Shown one piece after another: positions 35,261-43,893 of a DNA stretch of 64,000 nucleotides. Position numbers and translations under genes: made by a program. Where the stretch lies: assembly GCA_041918615.1 (NCBI GenBank), contig JAYRVH010000077.1, forward strand, positions 124,001 to 188,000, given 5' to 3'. The stretch's first letter is position 1. Each line of letters begins with the position of its first letter. The notes beneath the pieces were generated by a model. It was not told where the DNA came from. It was given only the letters and a program-made list of their open reading frames with translations, and did no database searches. This DNA comes from JAEUJM01 sp041918615 (GTDB lineage Bacteria > Actinomycetota > Acidimicrobiia > Acidimicrobiales > DATDAH01).

Positions 35261-35575
35261 GTGTCATCACAACTGCCGATTCTCTCGCGATCTCACGGGC
35301 CCGCCCCTGAGGCCCACACATCACCTGCGACGGGCATCCAGAGCCCACGGACTCCATCGCACCGAGGCCGATGGGCAGTCCGGTATCAAGGTGCTGTTGC
35401 TGGCGGCGCCGACTGGTGCCTTTACCACCTCGAGGGCGACGAGCTCGTGCTGGTTACGAGCCACCGGGTCCAGGCGTGGGATCGTTGGGGGCGCGGTCAC
35501 AGCGTGCCGGCACCCGCGCTCCCGGGAGGTCGAGGTGCTGGTAGCGGTTCATATCAACCAGGAGAACCCGGCTGA
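35261..35575 (+). CDS. Possible small hypothetical protein
   Basis: 104 codons from GTG 35261, just after an AT-rich patch with TATTCT (35246-35251) and TATGAT (35251-35256) boxes. The middle reads like real protein (DWCLYHLEGDELVLVTSHRV) but both ends look random, so it may be the eroded front of the broken gene that follows, or chance. It overlaps that gene's likely start. No family recognised. Confidence 0.25.
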   Translation: MSSQLPILSRSHGPAPEAHTSPATGIQSPRTPSHRGRWAVRYQGAVAGGADWCLYHLEGDELVLVTSHRVQAWDRWGRGHSVPAPALPGGRGAGSGSYQPGEPG

Positions 35576-36865
35576 GGTTCTTGGGGTGTGGGGTCCGCCC
35601 GACGAGAGCGAGTTGTTGTCGTGTTGTTACGCGGACGCGGCGGCGGAGGCGGCTGGTCGGAGCGGGATGGAGTCGTGGCCGCCGATCCGGCCTGGGTTCG
35701 GGTGGGAGCGCTGGGTTGACCATCTCGCGGGTCGGGTGCCGTGTGTGATCTGGTGGGCGGGCTACGAGATGGCTGACGGAGCGCCGCTGGAGGTGGCGTT
35801 GGTGGAAGCGTCAGCGGCGTTCTTGGCGTCCGCGGCGGCATTGCACGGCACGAGCGACTGTGGGTTCACGGCGGTGATGATGGACAAGGAGACCGAGTTG
35901 CAGTTGGCGGGGGACTGGGCCGGTCTGGTCGCGTACCGTCACGGCGGTCCGGTCGAGGCGTTCGTGTCGAGCCATCGGCTGTCGTCGCGGTTCTCGTTCC
36001 GTGCCGATGAGGCGACCCTGCTGGTCGCGCTGGCCAAGACCTTGAAGAAGGTGACGCCGACAAGGCGCTCGCGTACGGCCTCGCCCACGCCGGTGACCGT
36101 GACCTGTGGCTGGTGCTGCCCGAGGAGTCCGTGGGGTCGACGAGGGAGCGGTTGGCGTTCATCGAGACGAAGGTGCGGTTGTTCGCGGTCGGTGAGGGTG
36201 GGCCGGCCGAGGTCGTGCCGCTGGCCGCCAGCGAGGTGCTGACCCGCCCGGGGGTGGATCTGGCGACCGGCGAGTTGGTGTTGGGGGACAGGCAGCGTTG
36301 GGTGCAGGTCCTGATCGACTGGGCCGAGTCGATCCCTGGTCTGCGGGCGGCACACAGGGGTTCGTATCTGGCGTGGCACTGCGACGGGCGGCTGGTGCTG
36401 AAGATCAGGAGGACCCGCGGGGCCTCGTCGCGAGCGCCGGTGTCCACTACGGCAAACCGACCGGCCATCAGAAGCCGCCGGTCACGGTGGACTTGGCCGG
36501 CGATGCCACCGCCCTCGATCTGCACCGGTTGATCGCAGCGGCCTCGGGGGCCGCGGCGGCACGTTTGGATGGGAGCGACTCTGGTCACGGTGAGCACCGC
36601 CTGCAGTCGATGCTGACCGCCCGAGACCTCGGCCTTGTTCACATGGTGCGGGAGCTCGCGATCCGTCGGCCGGGCAGGCGGCCGCGGTATGTCGATTTCG
36701 TCGGGGTCGACCAGCGGGGCGACATCCATGTCGTGGAGACCAAGATCGGCAACGACGAGATGCTGGTCCTCCAGGGGCTGGACTATTGGATCTGGGCGCA
36801 GACCCACCTGGATACTTGGCCAGGCACTTCGGTCTGACCGGCACCCCCAAGGTGCGTCTCGGCCG
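35535..36865 (+). pseudogene. Broken PD-(D/E)XK nuclease-like gene (at least two frameshifts)
   Basis: GTG 35535 has a good RBS (GGGAGG at 35524-35529). The first frame codes about 170 residues of unrecognised protein ending ATLLVALAKTL near 36047; sense then continues in another frame (EGDADKALAYGLAHAGDRDL ... AWHCDGRLVLK) to about 36405, and in a third (EDPRGLVASAGVHYGK ... GLDYWIWAQTHLD) to about 36810. A last shift gives LARHFGLTGTPKVRLG. The third part holds a PD-(D/E)XK-type core: YVDFVGVDQRGDIHVVETK, then GLDYWIW. Restored, it would be about 440 aa. A nuclease is inferred only from that motif. Confidence 0.65.
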
Positions 36866-37179
36866 GCTGCTTCCAACTCACCAACCGCGACGGCACCCAC
36901 CGCCGAACCTACGACGAGCACCTCGGTGACCTGAACGGGACCCCGCTCGAAGCGGGCTGCCCGTTTCGCTACGCCAACCAGCCGATGCGCAACGTCGCCC
37001 TCGCACGAGCCCTCGTCGACGCCGGAGAGACAGACCGCGCCAGTGTCTGTCGCTGCTCGACCAGCTTGACTACCGAGGGAACCTCACCCGGCAGCTCCGG
37101 ACGCGCACTCATCGGAACGTCGACACGGGAAGTGGGATGTACCTTGCCGCGCCCCGGATCGATGACCCCCGTGCCGTGA
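36866..37179 (+). pseudogene. Remnant of a second nuclease-like or hypothetical gene
   Basis: An open stretch without a plausible start reads GCFQLTNRDGTHRRTYDEHL, then PLEAGCPFRYANQPMRNVALARALV, which looks like the C-terminal part of a conserved protein and recalls putative restriction-endonuclease-type proteins of the PGN_0703 group. The last 40 codons look random before the stop at 37177. It lacks its 5' part or is the shifted tail of the preceding broken gene. Confidence 0.4.
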
Positions 37180-37251
37180 TCGAGCAAAGGCTCTGCAGGG
37201 CCCCGTGAGCGGACCAGACGACCGCCGACCCGAGACCTGACCGCGTGCACC

Positions 37252-37257
37252 TACGCT
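37252..37257 (+). promoter_or_regulatory. -10 box (TACGCT) of the SDR gene, leaderless
   Basis: TACGCT ends six bases before ATG 37264, with no Shine-Dalgarno. Confidence 0.5.
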
Positions 37258-37263
37258 CCGGGC

Positions 37264-38007
37264 ATGGAGCTGCGACTGGACGGGAAGGTCGCCCTGGTGA
37301 CCGGGGCGTCACGGGGGATCGGGCGGGCGATCGCCGCTGAGATGGCGGCGAGCGGGGCGAGGGTGATGATCTCGTCGAGGAAGCAGGACGCGCTCGACGA
37401 GGCGGCCGACACCATGGATGGCGAGGTGGCCACGTTCGCGGCCAACGCCGGCGATCCCGCGCAGGCCGACGCGTGCGTGGCCGCAACCGTCGAGCGGTTC
37501 GGCGGGCTCGACATCCTCGTCAACAACGCCGCCACGAACCCGTACGGCGGACCAGCCATGGACATCGACCTGCCGAGGTACGACAAGACGATGCAGGTGA
37601 ACCTGCGGGGCCCGCTGGTCTGGACGCAGGAGGCGTGGAAGGCGGCGATGGAGCAGTCGGGTGGCACGGTCATCAACATCGCCTCGGTGGGCGGCTACTC
37701 GATCGAGCCGTCGATCGGCGTCTACAACACCACCAAGGCGGCGCTGATCTACCTCACGAAGGCGCTCGCCGCCGAAATGGCGCCGAGCGTCCGGGTGAAC
37801 GCCATCGCCCCGGGCCTGGTGAAGACCGACATGGCTCGCGCCCTCTGGGAGCCCGCCGAGGAGGCCGTTGCCCGCAGCATGCCGCTCGGGCGCCTGGGCG
37901 AGCCGGAGGACATCGCCCACGCTGCCCTGTTCCTCGCCAGTGACGCCGCCTCCTGGATCACCGGTCACACCCTCGTGGTCGACGGTGGCATCCTCGTTCG
38001 GGCCTGA
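37264..38007 (+). CDS. Short-chain dehydrogenase/reductase (FabG-like)
   Basis: Classical SDR, 247 aa: NADP-type loop VTGASRGIGRAIAAEM, NNAATNPYGG, catalytic YNTTKAAL (Tyr-x3-Lys), and the C-terminal WITGHTLVVDGGILV. The overall sequence resembles FabG-like 3-ketoacyl reductases acting on acyl-CoA or acyl-ACP, but the substrate is not determined. It is the first intact gene after the eroded region and converges on menE. Confidence 0.88.
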   Translation: MELRLDGKVALVTGASRGIGRAIAAEMAASGARVMISSRKQDALDEAADTMDGEVATFAANAGDPAQADACVAATVERFGGLDILVNNAATNPYGGPAMDIDLPRYDKTMQVNLRGPLVWTQEAWKAAMEQSGGTVINIASVGGYSIEPSIGVYNTTKAALIYLTKALAAEMAPSVRVNAIAPGLVKTDMARALWEPAEEAVARSMPLGRLGEPEDIAHAALFLASDAASWITGHTLVVDGGILVRA

Positions 38008-38022
38008 TGGCCGAGCACCTGG

Positions 38023-38073
38023 CGAACTCGGCGCATTCACTGCGCTCAGGGCGCACTCGATGCGCTGAGTTCG
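38023..38073. terminator. Nested inverted repeat between convergent SDR and menE
   Basis: CGAACTC-G-GCGCAT (38023-38036) pairs with ATGCGC-T-GAGTTCG (38060-38073), 13 of 14 bases, and the loop holds a second stem, TGCGC/GCGCA at 38041-38045 and 38051-38055. It is a large symmetrical hairpin between two converging stop codons; bidirectional termination is likely. Confidence 0.55.
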
Positions 38074-38114
38074 TGGGGCCTGCGGCGATCTAGGTTCCGA
38101 CTAGCCATCACGCT

Positions 38115-38154
38115 GGCTACTCCTCCGTCGGAGCGCCTTCGGCATCCGGTTCAG
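38115..38154. repeat. Dispersed 40-bp repeat, copy 1 (menE 3' end)
   Basis: 36 of 40 bases match the copy at 53150-53189. It contains the palindrome CTCCG-T-CGGAG and forms the last codons and stop of menE on the minus strand. Confidence 0.6.
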
Positions 38155-39298
38155 TTCGGTGGGGAGGCTCCGCTCCGCGGTGCCGCGTGAGTGCACTTCG
38201 GCGGACCTTGCCGACGGCGGTCCGGGGCAGTTGGTCGCGCAGCACCACTTCGCGTGGGGCCATGAAGGACGGCAGGGTCTGACGCACCTCATGGCGCAGG
38301 TCGTCCAGCGACGGGGGGGCGGCCGCGTCGGCCGGCACGACGTAGGCCACCACCCGTTGTCCCCATTCGGCGTCGGTCACACCGGCGACCGCGACCTCGG
38401 CCACGGCCGGGTGGGCGACCAGCGCCGCCTCCACGGGAGTCGGCCACACGTTCTCGCCGCCGGTGATGATGAGGTCGCCCCGCCGGCCCTGCACGTGCAG
38501 GCGGCCGTCGCCGTCGACACGGCCCAGGTCGCCGGTGGCGAGCCAGCCGTCCGGGTCCTTGGGGTCGACGCCGTTCCGGTAACAGCGAAGCAGCATGGGG
38601 CCTCGCACACGGATCTCTCCGTCATCGGCGATGGCCAGATCCACCCCGTCGAGCGGTAGGCCGTCGTAGACCACGCTGCTGCCGGTCTCGGTCATGGCGT
38701 AGCTGGTGACGACGTTGGGAGGAAGGTTCGCCGGTGGGGCCGAGCCGCCGACGACGATGCACTCGAAGAGCGACGCATCGATGCGGGCGAGCGCCGTGGG
38801 CACGAGCGTGGCGTGGGTGGCGCCGGTCCGCGCCGCAACCTCGACTGCGGCGGCGTCGAAGCCGCCGTGCACCTCGACCGGTGTGCCGGTGACCAGTCCC
38901 CGCATCACCACGGCCAGGCCGGCCACATGCGACAACGGCAGGCACGAAAGCCAGCGGTGCCGGTCGGGGTCCATGCCCAGTCGACCGTGCACGGCGAGGG
39001 CCGAGGCACGCACCGCGTCATGGGTGAGCACCACCCCTTTGACCTCACCGGTCGAGCCGCTGGTGGGCACCACCACCGCGTCGCCGTCCTCCACGGGCAG
39101 GCCACCGGCCCGTTCGCCGACCGACCCGTCGGCCTCGATCACACGACCGGGGGCCAGCCGGCCGAGCAGGCGTTCGCGGGCGGGGCTCGGCAGCCGCTGG
39201 TCGACCGGGAGCAGGGCGTCCCCCGCATCCCAGACGCGCCGGAGCGTGTCGACGAACGCAGGCCCGCCCTCGGCGACCACGGCAACCAACTCGCGCAC
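38117..39298 (-). CDS. menE: o-Succinylbenzoate-CoA ligase MenE
   Basis: Acyl-adenylating enzyme of menaquinone synthesis (OSB to OSB-CoA), 393 aa. AMP-binding motifs: VVVPTSGSTGEVKGVVLTH, SYAMTETGS, WLATGDLGRVDGDGRLHVQGR and the catalytic lysine in LPRTAVGKVRR. It is shorter than E. coli MenE (about 450 aa), with a compact N-terminus. GTG 39298 lies six bases after a TACCCT box. The final ten residues (EPDAEGAPTEE) are encoded by a dispersed repeat. Divergent from menB with a 29-bp gap; that context supports MenE over a generic acyl-CoA ligase. Confidence 0.88.
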   Translation of the reverse strand: MRELVAVVAEGGPAFVDTLRRVWDAGDALLPVDQRLPSPARERLLGRLAPGRVIEADGSVGERAGGLPVEDGDAVVVPTSGSTGEVKGVVLTHDAVRASALAVHGRLGMDPDRHRWLSCLPLSHVAGLAVVMRGLVTGTPVEVHGGFDAAAVEVAARTGATHATLVPTALARIDASLFECIVVGGSAPPANLPPNVVTSYAMTETGSSVVYDGLPLDGVDLAIADDGEIRVRGPMLLRCYRNGVDPKDPDGWLATGDLGRVDGDGRLHVQGRRGDLIITGGENVWPTPVEAALVAHPAVAEVAVAGVTDAEWGQRVVAYVVPADAAAPPSLDDLRHEVRQTLPSFMAPREVVLRDQLPRTAVGKVRRSALTRHRGAEPPHRTEPDAEGAPTEE

Positions 39299-39304
39299 GG
39301 ACAG

Positions 39305-39310
39305 AGGGTA
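39305..39310 (-). promoter_or_regulatory. -10 box (TACCCT) of menE, leaderless
   Basis: On the minus strand TACCCT ends six bases before GTG 39298. The menB start on the other strand is only 18 bp to the right, so both promoters share this short gap. Confidence 0.5.
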
Positions 39311-39327
39311 CGGGTAGAACTACTGCC

Positions 39328-40200
39328 GTGACCGACACGACGATCCGTCCGGCCGCCGAGTGGGTGGCGAGCGGCGACTACCACGACATCCGCTACGAGA
39401 CCGCGGCCGTGACCGAGGGTGGGGGGGCGATCGCCAAGCTCACCATCGCCCGGCCCGAGGTGCGCAACGCCTTCCGGCCCCAGACGCTGTTCGAGCTCCA
39501 GCACGCCTTCAACGAGGCGCGGGACGACGACCAGGTGGGCGTCATCGTGCTCACGGGTGAGGGCGACCTGGCCTTCTGTTCGGGCGGCGACCAGCGCATC
39601 CGGGGCGACGACGGCTACCTGGGAGACGACGAGGTGGCCCGCAAGGGCATCGGGCGCCTCAACGTGCTCGACCTGCAGGTCCAGATCCGTCGCACGCCGA
39701 AGCCCGTCGTGGCGATGGTGGCGGGCTACGCGATCGGCGGCGGGCACATCCTGCACCTCGTCTGCGACCTCACCATCGCGGCGGACAACGCCAGGTTCGG
39801 CCAGACCGGCCCGAAGGTGGGCTCGTTCGACGGCGGTTACGGCTCAGGGCTCATGGCGCGCATCGTCGGCCAGAAGAAGGCTCGGGAGATCTGGTTCCTC
39901 TGTCGCCAGTACGACGCCGGACAGGCGCTCGAGATGGGCATGGTGAACACCGTCGTGCCCCTCGCCGAGCTCGAGGAGGAGACGGTGCAGTGGTGCCGCG
40001 AGATGCTCGCGCTGTCGCCCATGGCACTGCGAATGATCAAGGCCTCGATGAACGCCGCCGACGACGGCCTCGCCGGCATCCAGCAACTGGCGGGCGACGC
40101 CACGCTGCTCTACTACCAGACCGAGGAGGCGCAGGAGGGACGCGACTCGTACGTGGCCAAGCGCAAGCCCGACTTCTCGAAGTTCCCCAAGCGACCCTGA
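39328..40200 (+). CDS. menB: 1,4-Dihydroxy-2-naphthoyl-CoA synthase MenB
   Basis: Crotonase-family enzyme closing the naphthoate ring of menaquinone from OSB-CoA. 290 aa with the MenB-specific stretches DIRYETA, FCSGGDQRIRGDDGY, AMVAGYAIGGGHILHLVCDL, QTGPKVGSFDGGYGSGL, and the C-terminal RDSYVAKRKPDFSKFPKRP. GTG 39328. It is followed 13 bp later by menA. Confidence 0.95.
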   Translation: MTDTTIRPAAEWVASGDYHDIRYETAAVTEGGGAIAKLTIARPEVRNAFRPQTLFELQHAFNEARDDDQVGVIVLTGEGDLAFCSGGDQRIRGDDGYLGDDEVARKGIGRLNVLDLQVQIRRTPKPVVAMVAGYAIGGGHILHLVCDLTIAADNARFGQTGPKVGSFDGGYGSGLMARIVGQKKAREIWFLCRQYDAGQALEMGMVNTVVPLAELEEETVQWCREMLALSPMALRMIKASMNAADDGLAGIQQLAGDATLLYYQTEEAQEGRDSYVAKRKPDFSKFPKRP

Positions 40201-40213
40201 TGGGGCAGGCCGG

Positions 40214-41089
40214 ATGAACCGGTGGGTCGCCGGGGCCCGACCCCGCACACTGCCGGCGGCGGTGGTGCCGGTGGCGGTCGGTACGGCCACGGCAGTGGGT
40301 CGGGTCGACGGTGGGCTGATCTGGTGGCGTGCGGGCGCCGCGCTGATCGTGGCGCTCGCGATCCAGGTGGCCACGAACTTCGCCAACGACTACTCGGATG
40401 GCATCCGTGGCACCGACAGCGCGGCGCGGGTCGGGCCGATGCGGCTCGTCGGTTCGGGCGCGGCCTCGCCGGGAGCGGTGAAGCGGGCCTCGTTCGCCGC
40501 CTTCGGGGTCGCCGCCATTGCCGGCCTGTCGCTGACGGTGGCGGTCGGCCCCGAGCTCCTCCTCGTCGGCGCGGCGTCGTTCGCCGCGGGCTGGTTCTAC
40601 ACCGGTGGCCCTCGTCCCTACGGCTACGCCGGGCTCGGCGAGGTCTTCGTCTTCGTGTTCTTCGGTCTGGTCGCCACCATCGGGTCGGCATACGTGCAGA
40701 CCGACGCGCTGTTCGGCCTGGCCGCGGCGGTCGCCGTTCCTGTCGGGCTCCTGGCCACCGCGCTCCTGGTGGTCAACAACCTGCGTGACATCCCGAGCGA
40801 CACGGCGGCCAGGAAGAACACGCTCGCCGTCCGACTCGGCGACCTGCGCACCCGATGGCTCTACGTGCTGCTGCTCGTCGGTGCCTTCCTCTGCCTCATC
40901 CCTGTGGCCGGCCTGTCGCAGATCGGTGCGGCCCTCGCCTTCGCCGCCATCCCCTTCGCCCGAAAGCCGGTCGAGCAGGTGCTCGGCGGCGCCACCGGCC
41001 CGGCACTCATCCCCGTGCTCGGCGGTACCGGCCGGGTGCAGCTGGCGTTCGGTGCCTTCCTCACCCTCGGCCTCGCCCTCTCGGCCTGA
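40214..41089 (+). CDS. menA: 1,4-Dihydroxy-2-naphthoate polyprenyltransferase MenA
   Basis: UbiA-superfamily membrane prenyltransferase attaching the isoprenoid chain to DHNA. 291 aa, about eight to nine hydrophobic helices. The first Asp-rich motif is NFANDYSDGIRGTD and is followed by the MenA hallmark RVGPMRLVGSGAAS; the second region is NNLRDIPSDTAARKNTLAVRLG. ATG 40214. Co-transcription with menB is expected. Confidence 0.94.
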   Translation: MNRWVAGARPRTLPAAVVPVAVGTATAVGRVDGGLIWWRAGAALIVALAIQVATNFANDYSDGIRGTDSAARVGPMRLVGSGAASPGAVKRASFAAFGVAAIAGLSLTVAVGPELLLVGAASFAAGWFYTGGPRPYGYAGLGEVFVFVFFGLVATIGSAYVQTDALFGLAAAVAVPVGLLATALLVVNNLRDIPSDTAARKNTLAVRLGDLRTRWLYVLLLVGAFLCLIPVAGLSQIGAALAFAAIPFARKPVEQVLGGATGPALIPVLGGTGRVQLAFGAFLTLGLALSA

Positions 41090-41181
41090 CCGACCCCCCG
41101 GCTCCGGGATGCTCCACGGCGCTGTCCGCGAGGTGGATCCGTGCCCGGGAAAGGGAACAGACGGTGGGCTGGGACCCGCTC

Positions 41182-41934
41182 CTACCCGGGCAGGTGGGCG
41201 GTGAGCCAGGGCCGGAGCACGGCCAGGAACGCCTCGGGCGCTTCGAGGTGGATGGTGTGGCCGGCGCCGGGAATGACCGACAGCGTGGCGTTCGTGCCGA
41301 TGTGGTCGGCCAGACGGGCGGCCAGTGCGGCGAACTTGGTGTCGGCTCCACCGGCAACGACGAGCACGGGCATGTCCAACGTTCCCAGGCGGTCCCACGA
41401 CGGTTCCTGGGTGCCGGTACCGGCGAGTCGGAGGCTCGCGGCCAGCCCCGGCGCCGTGTTGGCCCTTCGCTCGGCGTCGAACCGGCTCTCGGGCGGGAGT
41501 CCGGAGAACAGGGGGAGCGCGAGCCAGTGGGCGACGAAGGCGTCGACACCGTGGGCCTCGATCCGCTCGGCCAGTGCCCCGTCGGCGGCTCGGCGGTCGG
41601 CGCGCCCGGCGGCCGAGTCGATGCCGGCGGTGGCGCTCACGAGGACCAGTCCGGAAACCGCCTCCGGTCGGCGCAGGGCCAGTTCGAGGCACATGCGGCC
41701 ACCCATGGAGTAGCCGATGTAGGTCGCCGGCCCGTATTCGGCCAACAGATCGGCGGCCCCGCTCAGGTCGACCTGCAGTTCAGCGGACCCACCGTGACCC
41801 GGTGCGTCGACCCGTACGACCTCATGGTCGACGGCCAGTGATGCGGCGACCGGGCCCCAGCAGCCTCGGGTCTGGGCGAAGCCGTGCACCAGCACGAGGC
41901 GGGAGCCGGATCCCTCCCGATCAGCCGCCAGCAC
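41182..41934 (-). CDS. menH: Alpha/beta hydrolase, probable MenH (SHCHC synthase)
   Basis: About 250 aa from GTG 41934. LVLVHGFAQTRGCWG carries the oxyanion hole, GYSMGGRMCLELAL the nucleophile elbow serine (the MenH-like GYSMGGR form), and GAGHTIHLEAPEAF the catalytic histidine. Being next to menD supports 2-succinyl-6-hydroxy-2,4-cyclohexadiene-1-carboxylate synthase; from sequence alone a generic hydrolase cannot be excluded. The frame is open to 42051 but conserved sequence begins near the chosen start, which has AGGA five bases before it. Confidence 0.78.
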   Translation of the reverse strand: MLAADREGSGSRLVLVHGFAQTRGCWGPVAASLAVDHEVVRVDAPGHGGSAELQVDLSGAADLLAEYGPATYIGYSMGGRMCLELALRRPEAVSGLVLVSATAGIDSAAGRADRRAADGALAERIEAHGVDAFVAHWLALPLFSGLPPESRFDAERRANTAPGLAASLRLAGTGTQEPSWDRLGTLDMPVLVVAGGADTKFAALAARLADHIGTNATLSVIPGAGHTIHLEAPEAFLAVLRPWLTAHLPG

Positions 41935-42082
41935 GGCGATCCTGTCCCCTGCAGGTGCCCGTCCTGGACACCGGGCACCGGTGGACGTGGCCGTTCGTGG
42001 ACGGCCGAGAACGACGCGGGCGAGGTGCGAGTGCCACGAACAGGCGGGCAACGTCCGGTCTGTTCGCCATGGCCGTCAACCG

Positions 42083-42088
42083 TAGGCT
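42083..42088 (+). promoter_or_regulatory. -10 box (TAGGCT) of menD, leaderless
   Basis: TAGGCT ends eight bases before GTG 42097 and no Shine-Dalgarno intervenes. Confidence 0.45.
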
Positions 42089-42096
42089 GGCCCACC

Positions 42097-43815
42097 GTGA
42101 CCGAGCCGACCGAGGAGACCGTCGCCGCCACCTGCTGCGCCACGCTGGTGGACGAGTGGGTGCGGAGCGGGGTCGGCCGGGCGGTCGTGTGCCCCGGGAG
42201 CCGGTCGACGCCGATGGCCATCGCGCTCGCGGCGAACGATGGCATCGAGGTGTCGGTCCACCACGACGAGCGCTCGGCGGGCTTCGTGGCCCTCGGGTGC
42301 GGGCTCGCCGATGCGCCGGCCGTGGTCCTCACGACGAGCGGGACGGCCGCGGCCGAGTTGCACCCTGCGGTCGTCGAGGCCGACCTGGCCGACGTCCCGA
42401 TGATCCTGTGCACGGCCGATCGCCCGCCGGAACTGCACGACATCGGCGCGCCCCAGACCATCGACCAGACGCACCTCTTCGGGAACGCGGTCCGCTGGTT
42501 CGCCGATCCGGGCGTGCCCGACCAGGCGCAGCTGCACAGCTGGCGCTCCCTCGCCTCCCGATCGGTGCTTGCGGCCACCGGTCTCCGACCAGGCCCGGTG
42601 CACCTCAACCTGGCCTTCACAGACCCCCTCGTGGGCCACGCCGCTCCGCTCCCCCCGGGGCGGGACGACGGGGGGCCCTGGCATGCGCAGTTCCTGCCCG
42701 TGCAGCCCGGCGAGACGGATCAGGTCGAGCGGGTGGCCGAGCGGCTGGAGGGGCGACGCGGGGTGATTCTCGTGGGCGCCGGGCGCTTCGACCCGTCGGC
42801 GCTCCACGGCCTCGCCCGGGCACTGGGATGGCCCGTCCTCACCGGCCCACGCGCCCACGGGGCCTGGACCGGGGAGGCCACCACGGTCGCGCACGCCGAC
42901 GCCCTGATACGGGTCGCGGCCTTCGCCGCCGACCACCGGCCCGAGATCGTGCTCCGGCTCGGTGGGCTGCTCGCGTCGAAGGTGATCGCCGAGTGGCTCG
43001 CCGACATCCCCGTCGTGGCGGCCATGGCACCGGGTCACTGGGTCGATCCGGGACAGCAGGTGGCTCTGGCCACGAGCGAGACGCTGTACCTCGACCTCGC
43101 GCCCGCCCTCGCCGGACGGCGGGGGACGCCGACCGCCCCCGACTGGCTGCTCGGCTGGCAGCGCGCCGAGGCGGCGGCCCGCCGGGCCATCGCGGCAGCC
43201 GCGGACGCTCACCTCGAGCCCACCGAGCCCGCGATCGGGCGCGACCTCATGGCGGCGATGCCCGACGGCAGCGACCTGGTGGTGTCCTCGTCCATGCCGA
43301 TCCGCGACCTCGAGTGGTACGCGGCGCCGAGGGACGGCGTGGGCGTGCTGGCCAACCGGGGGGCCAACGGCATCGACGGCGTGGTCTCGACCGCCGTCGG
43401 GGTCGCCCTCGTCTCGGGTCGGCCCGCGGTGGTGCTCGTGGGTGACGTCGCCTTCCTCCACGACACGAACGCGCTGCTCGCGCTGGCTCGTCGCGGCCTC
43501 GACCTGACCATCGTCGTGGTCGACAACGACGGCGGGGGCATCTTCTCCTTCCTCCCGCAGGCGTCGGGCCTGGAGCCCGAACGCTTCGAGCGGCTCTTCG
43601 GCACGCCCCACGGTGTCGACCTCACGAAGCTGGCCGACGCCCACGGCATCCCCTGGCAGGTGATCGGGACACAGGCCGACGTCGGGCCGGCGGTGGCGGC
43701 GTCGACGGCCGGCGGCGGCACGCGCCTGCTCGTCGTCCGCACCGACCGGGCGGCCAACGTGGCCGTCCACGCCGAGCTGCACGCCGCCGTCGCCTCCGCC
43801 GTCACCGCCCTCTGA
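42097..43815 (+). CDS. menD: SEPHCHC synthase MenD
   Basis: Thiamine-diphosphate enzyme joining isochorismate and 2-oxoglutarate, the first committed menaquinone step. 572 aa. N-terminal VVCPGSRSTPMAIAL and TTSGTAAAELHPAV, central domain, and the C-terminal ThDP/Mg motif GDVAFLHDTNALL ... VVVDNDGGGIFSFLPQA. GTG 42097 is supported by the upstream -10 box; the open frame further upstream overlaps menH on the other strand. Converges on menF. Confidence 0.95.
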   Translation: MTEPTEETVAATCCATLVDEWVRSGVGRAVVCPGSRSTPMAIALAANDGIEVSVHHDERSAGFVALGCGLADAPAVVLTTSGTAAAELHPAVVEADLADVPMILCTADRPPELHDIGAPQTIDQTHLFGNAVRWFADPGVPDQAQLHSWRSLASRSVLAATGLRPGPVHLNLAFTDPLVGHAAPLPPGRDDGGPWHAQFLPVQPGETDQVERVAERLEGRRGVILVGAGRFDPSALHGLARALGWPVLTGPRAHGAWTGEATTVAHADALIRVAAFAADHRPEIVLRLGGLLASKVIAEWLADIPVVAAMAPGHWVDPGQQVALATSETLYLDLAPALAGRRGTPTAPDWLLGWQRAEAAARRAIAAAADAHLEPTEPAIGRDLMAAMPDGSDLVVSSSMPIRDLEWYAAPRDGVGVLANRGANGIDGVVSTAVGVALVSGRPAVVLVGDVAFLHDTNALLALARRGLDLTIVVVDNDGGGIFSFLPQASGLEPERFERLFGTPHGVDLTKLADAHGIPWQVIGTQADVGPAVAASTAGGGTRLLVVRTDRAANVAVHAELHAAVASAVTAL

Positions 43816-43837
43816 AACCCGGTCTTCCTGAAGTCCT

Positions 43838-43888
43838 GGATCTCTTGGTGGACAACCCCCGCCACGGGGGAATTCCACGAAGAGATCC
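43838..43888. terminator. Long two-tier hairpin between convergent menD and menF
   Basis: Outer arms GGATCTCTTGGTGGA (43838-43852) and TCCACGAAGAGATCC (43874-43888) pair in 14 of 15 positions; inside, CCCCCG (43856-43861) and CGGGGG (43865-43870) form a 6-bp stem on a CCA loop. It lies fully in the 78-bp gap between converging stops and reads the same from both strands: a bidirectional terminator. Confidence 0.65.
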
Positions 43889-43893
43889 CCGGT

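Noticed and set aside
33784..36865. Frameshifts explained only by sequencing error
   Set aside because: Not excluded, but the rest of the window shows no broken genes, while this stretch has several lesions in adjacent accessory genes, which fits decay better.
33440..37263. Insertion sequence or integrated element
   Set aside because: No transposase, integrase, tRNA or flanking direct repeats were seen; only decayed nuclease-type genes.
41142..41192. Terminator between menA and menH (TGCCCGGG / CCCGGGCA)
   Set aside because: The right arm lies within the menH coding sequence and the loop is 35 nt; an 8-bp GC match of this kind is easily met by chance.
42051..42070. ATG 42070 as a leaderless start for menH (TACGGT eight bases before it)
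   Set aside because: It is out of frame with menH; the frame it opens ends after 46 codons and resembles nothing.
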